Positions 44,574 through 49,435 of a DNA stretch of 49,435 bases are shown piece by piece. How positions within the stretch are numbered: the stretch's first letter is position 1; each line of letters opens with the position of its first letter. The position numbers and the translations under genes were made by a program. The notes under the pieces are model-generated. The model was not told where the DNA came from. It was given only the letters and a program-made list of their open reading frames with translations, and ran no database searches. Source of the stretch: Camelimonas abortus (GTDB taxonomy: Bacteria > Pseudomonadota > Alphaproteobacteria > Rhizobiales > Beijerinckiaceae); the NCBI RefSeq assembly GCF_042647165.1, contig NZ_JBHRUV010000032.1, one strand, 5' to 3'.

Positions 44574-45992
44574 ATGACCTCCGCCACGGGCGCCGCCGGC
44601 TGGAGCGACCTGTTCCGCGGCCGCAACGGGGCGCTGACGCTGGCGCTCGCCGGCGGCGCCGCCCTGCACGCCGTCAACGTCTACATCGCCGCCACCATCC
44701 TGCCCTCGGTGGTGGCGGACATCGGCGGCATCGACTTCTACGCCTGGAACACCTCGCTGTTCATCGTGGCGTCGATTCTGGCCTCCGCCGCCTCGCCGGC
44801 GCTGCTGCGGGCGGCGGGGCCGCGCGGGGCCTATCTCGCCGGCGCGGCGATTTTCGGCCTTGGTTCGGCGGCCTGCGGCCTGGCGCCCTCCATGCCGTTG
44901 CTGCTCGCCGGGCGGGTGGTGCAGGGGCTGGGCGGCGGCTTCCTGCTGGCGCTCGCCTACGCCATGATCCGCCTCGCCTTCGCGCCGGCGCTGTGGCCGC
45001 GCGGCATCGCCCTCGTCTCCGGCATGTGGGGCGTCGCAACCCTGGTGGGACCGGCGACCGGCGGAGCGTTCGCCGAATACGGCATGTGGCGCGCGGCCTT
45101 CTGGTCGCTGGCGCCGGCGGCGGCGCTGTTCGGCGCGCTCGCCGCAGCCGCGCTGCCGGGCGCGGGCGCGGCCCGCGACAGCGACGGCGACGCCGGTGCG
45201 CCCGTCGTCCAGATCCTCCTGCTGGCGGCGGCGGTGCTGGCGGTGTCGGCGGGTTCGGCGTCAACGTCGCTGGCGTGGAATGCGGCGGGCTTCGCCGCCG
45301 GCGCCGGCTTCACCGTGGCCATGGCGGCCGTGGAGAAGCGCTCGGCCCGCCGGCTGCTGCCGTCCGGAACCTTCAGCGGCGCAGGCGCCCTCGCCGCTGT
45401 TTACCTGTCGATGATGCTGCTCAGCGTCATGGTGACCAGCAGCGAGATTTTCGCGCCGCTGTTTCTCCAGACGCTGCACCACCAGACGCCGCTGGTCGCC
45501 GGCTATCTCGCCGCGTCCATGAGCGCCGGCTGGACCGTCGGCTCGCTCACCGGCTCGGGCGCGACCGGCGCGCGCATGCGCCGCCAGCTGCGCCTCGCGC
45601 CGCTGCCGGGCCTCGCCGGCATGATCGCCCTCCTCATCCTGGTCCCGCCGGGCGGCGCGGGCGACGCGGCCGGCGTCGCCCCGATCGCCGTGGCGCTGGT
45701 GATGGTGGGGCTCGGCGTCGGCCTCGCCTGGCCGCACCTGCTGACGCGGGCGCTGCAGCTGGCGCCGGCGGGCGAGGACGCCGTGGCCTCCGCCTCGCTC
45801 ACCACCGTGCAGCTGTTCGCCACCGCCTCCGGCGCGGCCCTGGCCGGCATGGTGGTGAATCTCGCCGGTCTCACGGATCCCGGCGGCGGCGCCGGCGTGG
45901 CTTCGGCGGCGTTCTGGCTGTTCGCCACATTCGCGCTGGCGCCGCTGGCGTGCCTGTTCACCATCCGCCGGGCCATGGCCGGAGCGCCGTGA
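44574..45992 (+). CDS. MFS transporter, DHA2-like drug:H+ antiporter type
   Basis: A 472-residue inner-membrane protein with about 14 hydrophobic segments. Segment 1-2 reads AATILPSVVADIGG and WNTSLFIVASILASA, followed by LAGRVVQGLGGGFLLALAYAMI (motif of the 14-segment exporters). The central loop and SGAGALAAVYLSMMLLSV fit the same group. The ATG comes three bases after the stop of the glucan protein gene, so translation is coupled and export of an envelope-related molecule is conceivable, though multidrug-type export is the default reading. No regulator gene adjoins it. Confidence 0.9.
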   Translation: MTSATGAAGWSDLFRGRNGALTLALAGGAALHAVNVYIAATILPSVVADIGGIDFYAWNTSLFIVASILASAASPALLRAAGPRGAYLAGAAIFGLGSAACGLAPSMPLLLAGRVVQGLGGGFLLALAYAMIRLAFAPALWPRGIALVSGMWGVATLVGPATGGAFAEYGMWRAAFWSLAPAAALFGALAAAALPGAGAARDSDGDAGAPVVQILLLAAAVLAVSAGSASTSLAWNAAGFAAGAGFTVAMAAVEKRSARRLLPSGTFSGAGALAAVYLSMMLLSVMVTSSEIFAPLFLQTLHHQTPLVAGYLAASMSAGWTVGSLTGSGATGARMRRQLRLAPLPGLAGMIALLILVPPGGAGDAAGVAPIAVALVMVGLGVGLAWPHLLTRALQLAPAGEDAVASASLTTVQLFATASGAALAGMVVNLAGLTDPGGGAGVASAAFWLFATFALAPLACLFTIRRAMAGAP

Positions 45993-46048
45993 CGGGGCCG
46001 GCGAAACGGGGCCCCGCGCGCGGCGGCTCACCCTGGCGGCGTCCGGCC

Positions 46049-46885
46049 TCACCACGCGGGAACGTAGACGCCCCGGTATTTGCCGAGGATGAAGGCGCGC
46101 ACCGGCTCGCTCTGGTAGGCGGCGACCAGCTCCTTCACCCACGGCTTGCCGAGATCAGCCTCGCGCACGGCGATGATGTTCACCCACGGACCGTTGACGT
46201 CCTCGCGGACCAGGGCGCCGCCGAGCGGATCGAGGCCCGCCTCAACGGCGTAATTGCTGTTGATGACGGCGAGGTCCACGTCAGGGAGGCTGCGGGCGAT
46301 CTGCGCCGCGTCCAGCTCGACGAACTTCAGCTGCTTCGGATTGACGGTCACGTCATGGACAGTGGCGCTGGCGCCGCGGCCTTCCTTCAGCCCGATCAGC
46401 CCGCGGCCGGCCAGCAGCTTCAGCGCCCGGCCGCCATTGGTGGGATCGTTGGGCAGGGCCACGGTTCCGCCGGCGGGAACGGCGTCAAGGCTCCGGTGGC
46501 GCGCCGAATACGCCCCCATGGGCGAGATGATGGTGTCCCCGGCCCGGACCAGCTTCCAGCCGGTGCTGGCGATCTGGTTGCGCAGATAGGGCTCGTGCTG
46601 GAAGGCGTTGGCCTCGATGTCGCCGCTGGCCAGCGCCTGGTTGGGAATGACGTAGTCCGAGAACTGCACCAGCTCGACGTTGAGGCCGCGCTGCGCCGCC
46701 ACCTTTTTCACCTGCTCGACGATCTTAACGTCCGGTCCCGGCACGACGCCGACGCGGATGACGGCGGGAGCGCCCTCGCCGGCGGCCGCGGCGCCGACGC
46801 CGACGCCGACGCCGACGGCGGCTGCGGCCACAGTCATGACGAGCGCGCCGAGAAAGCGGCGACGCTCGAGTTTAGCGATGTTCAT
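46049..46885 (-). CDS. metQ: Methionine ABC transporter substrate-binding protein (NlpA family)
   Basis: A 278-residue periplasmic binding protein for methionine. The N-terminus has RRRFLGALVMT and a signal peptide (to about 36) whose hydrophobic core is a (Val-Gly)4 tract; there is no lipobox Cys, so it is probably soluble or Tat-exported. The NlpA domain shows IRVGVVPGPD, NALASGD-type segment (PNQALASGDIEANAFQHEPY), TVALPNDPTNGGRALKLL and PDVDLAVINSNYA. The ATG at 46885 has GGAGAGG about nine bases upstream. It is the third gene after metN and metI, 128 bases downstream of metI. Confidence 0.94.
   Translation of the reverse strand: MNIAKLERRRFLGALVMTVAAAAVGVGVGVGAAAAGEGAPAVIRVGVVPGPDVKIVEQVKKVAAQRGLNVELVQFSDYVIPNQALASGDIEANAFQHEPYLRNQIASTGWKLVRAGDTIISPMGAYSARHRSLDAVPAGGTVALPNDPTNGGRALKLLAGRGLIGLKEGRGASATVHDVTVNPKQLKFVELDAAQIARSLPDVDLAVINSNYAVEAGLDPLGGALVREDVNGPWVNIIAVREADLGKPWVKELVAAYQSEPVRAFILGKYRGVYVPAW
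46793..46816. repeat. Hexanucleotide tract (GCCGAC)4 in metQ
   Basis: Four perfect copies of GCCGAC encode Val-Gly repeats (residues about 24-31) in the signal-peptide core. Gain or loss of a unit would keep the frame and change core length by two residues. Confidence 0.85.
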
Positions 46886-47013
46886 TTGCAGCACCTCTCC
46901 GGCGTGAACGGCCGGCCCCGACAGGTCCGCGCCGCCCCGCCCGTCAGCCCGTCCGGCCCGGCCGCGCTTCCCCCAGGCGGGGCGCCGCGCGGCGGCGGAC
47001 CGCGGCGCTCCGC

Positions 47014-47679
47014 TCAGTGCTGGCGCACGCGCCTGTTCAGGCGCCTCGCCAGATGGTCTCCGATGCTCTGCACCCCCTGCACCAGCACGATCAGCACCAC
47101 CACCACGGTCAGCATCACGTCCGGCATGAAGCGCTGGTAGCCGTAGCGGATGCCCAGGTCGCCCAGGCCGCCGCCGCCCACGGCGCCGACCATGGCCGAG
47201 TAGCCGATGAGCGACACCACCGCGAGGGTGAGCGAGAGCACGATGGCCGGCACCGCCTCCGGCAGCAGCACCTTGCGCACGATCTGCAGCGGCGTCGCGC
47301 CCATGGCGCGGGCGGCCTCCACCAGCCCCTGGTCCACCTCGCGGATCGCGGTCTCCACCAGGCGGGCGATGAAGGGCGTGGCGGCGATGGTGAGCGGCAC
47401 GATGGCCGCGCGGGTGCCGATGGAGGTGCCCGCCACCAGGCGGGTGAACGGAATGATCGCCACCACCAGGATGATGAACGGCGTGGAGCGCGTGGCGTTG
47501 ACGATGAAGCCGACGATATGGTTGGCCAGCGGCGCCGAAAACAGCTCGCCGCGCCGGCTGGTGGCCAGGAAAACGCCCAGCGGCGCGCCCGCCGCCGTGG
47601 CGATGACCATCGACGCCGCCACCATCCAGATGGTGTCGAGCGTGGCCGCGGCGATGAGCCATGCGATGTCAGCTGACAT
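47014..47679 (-). CDS. metI: Methionine ABC transporter permease
   Basis: A 221-residue inner-membrane subunit with about five to six membrane segments. The EAA loop GLVEAARAMGATPLQIVRKVLLPEA and the segment NATRSTPFIILVVAIIPFTR are typical of MetI. The ATG at 47679 overlaps the 3' end of metN by 11 bases, so translation is coupled. Length is normal (217-ish). Confidence 0.95.
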   Translation of the reverse strand: MSADIAWLIAAATLDTIWMVAASMVIATAAGAPLGVFLATSRRGELFSAPLANHIVGFIVNATRSTPFIILVVAIIPFTRLVAGTSIGTRAAIVPLTIAATPFIARLVETAIREVDQGLVEAARAMGATPLQIVRKVLLPEAVPAIVLSLTLAVVSLIGYSAMVGAVGGGGLGDLGIRYGYQRFMPDVMLTVVVVLIVLVQGVQSIGDHLARRLNRRVRQH

Positions 47680-48775
47680 GACCGAGAACCTCCACGTCGA
47701 GGCCGTAGCCCGTGAACCAGTCCACGGCGCGGCGCAGCGCCTGCGGCCCGCCGGGCACGCCCAGAACCAGCGCGCCGAACGGCCGGCCGGCCACCTCGTC
47801 GACCGCCCCGGAGAGAATGTTGACGTCCAGCCCATGGCTGCGGACGAGGCCGGACACCAGGGCGTCGGTGGCGATGGGCCCGCGGAAAATCACCCGCACC
47901 ACCGCCTGGTCGCCGGGCCGGGGCTGCGGATGCAGGCGCTTCGCCAGCCAGCCCGGCAGCGTGCGGCCCGAGGCCTCGCCAAGGAAGGAGCGCGTGGTGG
48001 GATGCTGCGGCCGGGTGAACACGTCGTAGACGTCGCCCTGCTCGACGATGCGGCCGCCGTCCAGCACCGCCACCTGGCGGGCGATGCGCGCCACCACCGA
48101 CATTTCATGGGTGATGAGCAGGATAGTGAGGCCCAGCTCGGCGTTGATGGAGCCCAGGAGGTCGAGGATCGACTGGGTGGTCTCCGGATCGAGCGCGGAG
48201 GTGGCCTCGTCCGAGAGCAGCGCCTTGGGCTGGGTCGCCAGGGCGCGGGCGATGCCGACGCGCTGCTTCTGCCCGCCGGAAAGCTCGGCAGGATAGCGGT
48301 CGCGCCTGTCGGCCAGCCCCACCAGCTCCAGCAGCGGCTCCACCCGCTTGCGGATCTCCGCGCGGGACGCCCCGGCGATCTCCAGCGGCAGCGCCACATT
48401 GTCGTACACCGTGCGCGACGACAGCAGGTTGAAGTGCTGGAACACCATGCCGATGGAGCGGCGCAGCCGGCGCAGCTCCGCCTCGCCCATGGGCGTCACG
48501 TCCACGCCGTCCACCAGCACCCGGCCGGACGTGGCCTTCTCCAGGCCGTTGACCAGGCGGATCAGCGTCGACTTGCCGGCGCCGCTGCGGCCAATGACCC
48601 CGAGCACCGAGCCGCGCGGCACGGTGAGATCGACATGGTCCAGCGCCGTGAACGCCTCGCCGCCAGGGCGCGGCGGATAAACCTTGCGCACCGATTCGAA
48701 ACGCACCAGCGCGTCAGCGGGATCAGGCGCCGGCGGAGAATGGTTCGCCAGTCCGGCGGGCGAAAGCATGTTCAT
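47669..48775 (-). CDS. metN: Methionine ABC transporter ATP-binding protein
   Basis: A 368-residue ATPase. Walker A GRSGAGKST is near residues 62-70, signature LSGGQKQR, Walker B ALLSDEATSALD, and a C-terminal NIL domain (about 285-368) that binds methionine and inhibits transport when the pool is high. The ATG at 48775 (MNMLSPAG) has AAGGAAA five bases upstream; its N-terminus is about 20 residues longer than E. coli MetN. First gene of metNIQ, behind a promoter with a palindromic operator-like site. Confidence 0.95.
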   Translation of the reverse strand: MNMLSPAGLANHSPPAPDPADALVRFESVRKVYPPRPGGEAFTALDHVDLTVPRGSVLGVIGRSGAGKSTLIRLVNGLEKATSGRVLVDGVDVTPMGEAELRRLRRSIGMVFQHFNLLSSRTVYDNVALPLEIAGASRAEIRKRVEPLLELVGLADRRDRYPAELSGGQKQRVGIARALATQPKALLSDEATSALDPETTQSILDLLGSINAELGLTILLITHEMSVVARIARQVAVLDGGRIVEQGDVYDVFTRPQHPTTRSFLGEASGRTLPGWLAKRLHPQPRPGDQAVVRVIFRGPIATDALVSGLVRSHGLDVNILSGAVDEVAGRPFGALVLGVPGGPQALRRAVDWFTGYGLDVEVLGHVS

Positions 48776-48893
48776 CGGTTTCCTTTTTGTGAGGACCGCG
48801 GCCATCGCCGCGCCCTTTTTCCGGGGCCGCATGGCGGCGGGGCGTTGCGCCCCCGCGCGCCTGCGCCGGCGCGCCGTCCCCGGGACCCGCTCA

Positions 48894-48927
48894 AATACGC
48901 ACGTATACATGTTAATTGTCAATAAAC
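48894..48927 (-). promoter_or_regulatory. metNIQ promoter with a palindromic operator-like site
   Basis: On the minus strand TTGACA (48917-48922) is followed after 17 bases by CGTATT (48894-48899). The -35 box lies inside GTTTATTGACAATTAAC (48911-48927), a near-perfect 17-bp palindrome, and GCACGTG / CGTGC half-sites flank it further out. A repressor binding here would block the promoter. Confidence 0.55.
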
Positions 48928-49435
48928 ACGTGCAAAAATGTTATTTTGTTGTCGGCGACAGCCCGACATGTTTTTTTCACGGCGGAGCGGAGACGCCTCC
49001 ATATGGGTACTCGCCGCGGCCCGCCCGGGAGCGCTACAAGACGGGCGGCGCCCGCTGTCCGCGCGGCGGCGTGGGCCAGCCTGACCCTGTCCGCCGGACG
49101 CCGGCGCCGGACGCCACAGGCGCCGGGGCCTCACCGGCGCCTGCGACACGTGGTATAGGCTGGCTGATTCCGCGCCGCGCGCCGTCGCGGAACGTCGCCA
49201 GGCCGTTTCGCGGCCCCTGAGCCCGCCGTTTCTTTTCCGGGGAGACCGTCGCCCGTGCGTCCGCCCTATTTGTTGACCTGCGCCGCCCCGGCCCGGCCCG
49301 CCGGCCCTGGACGGGCGGACGCCCCTGTCCAGGCTGCGTCTGTTTTCGCCGGCGCGCGCGCGACGGCCGCGCGACCCGACGGCGCGGGCGCATGGCGATG
49401 ACGCGACGGCCCGGCCCCTGCGCGGCGGCGCGACG
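48928..49435. other. Right-end region without a convincing gene
   Basis: Apart from an AT-rich start (48930-48975, still part of the metN upstream region), this is GC-rich with many GCCGGCGCC-like repeats. Two short frames near the end (GTG at 49255 with GGGGAGA upstream, and ATG at 49391 running off the edge) cannot be judged. Confidence 0.4.

Noticed and set aside
48776..48893. SAM-II or SAM/SAH riboswitch in the metNIQ leader
   Set aside because: Considered because of the methionine genes, but the leader lacks the recognisable pseudoknot core sequences of these classes; it is only GC-rich repeats up to AAGGAAA.
49255..49435. Possible gene starts at the right edge (GTG 49255, ATG 49391)
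   Set aside because: The first gives only about 49 Ala/Arg/Pro-rich residues and the second leaves the window after 15 codons; too little to call.

Overview
The window is very GC-rich chromosomal DNA (about 70% G+C by eye) from an alphaproteobacterium, most likely of the order Hyphomicrobiales (Rhizobiales). Support comes from the cpdR / N-formylglutamate amidohydrolase / hisN neighbourhood, a cysteine-free 41-residue ribosomal protein L36, a rhizobial-type DUF459 protein, a rhizobial-type porin, a ROSE-like leader on an hsp20 gene, and a long structured leader on a lysine/ornithine decarboxylase gene. The family or genus cannot be fixed from the sequence alone. No rRNA, CRISPR array, transposase, integrase or phage gene was seen. 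The content is mostly core metabolism and transport.

Layout. 1-5.6 kb: rpmJ, tRNA-Val(GAC), cpdR, a plus-strand run of N-formylglutamate amidohydrolase, hisN and a HIT protein, then a lysophospholipase-like hydrolase divergent from a heat-shock hsp20 gene. 5.6-12.9 kb: a long, structured leader followed by gltB and gltD (NADPH glutamate synthase). 13-22.2 kb: a degenerate DUF459 protein divergent from galU and kdsD (sugar nucleotide and Kdo supply), the minus-strand genes hemH, SPFH and NfeD, then a Tat-exported 5'-nucleotidase and ung. 22.2-30.4 kb: a porin with an AT-rich promoter, a small unknown protein, and a catabolic-looking set (acyl-CoA ligase, two MHS-family transporters, an exported cyclase-family hydrolase). 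30.9-36.3 kb: a DUF1007 plus NicO metal exporter pair, an amidase, a small membrane protein, a 2-hydroxyacid dehydrogenase and a MarR regulator. 36.4-42.6 kb: an NMT1/ThiY-type ABC importer divergent from a creatininase-family hydrolase, a GNAT acetyltransferase, and a PLP decarboxylase with a leader of about 470 nt. 42.9-48.8 kb: a periplasmic glucan protein gene interrupted by an exact duplication around a single N, an MFS transporter, and a metNIQ methionine importer. The last 500 bases hold no convincing gene.

How the parts work together. Nitrogen handling is prominent: GltBD assimilates ammonia, N-formylglutamate amidohydrolase releases glutamate, HisN completes a step of histidine synthesis, and the decarboxylase feeds polyamines. 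Envelope functions (galU, kdsD, porin, OpgG/OpgD-like protein, SPFH/NfeD) form a second theme.

No unmistakable new multi-gene system was found. The signals most worth following are non-coding: (1) a four-way-junction-like RNA that would bury the gltB ribosome binding site; (2) the decarboxylase leader with two mutually exclusive hairpins, one ending in a T-run; (3) a ROSE-type thermometer behind a sigma-32 promoter; (4) a palindromic operator over the metNIQ promoter. The 107-bp duplication flanking an N is probably an assembly error and should be repaired before the gene is interpreted.
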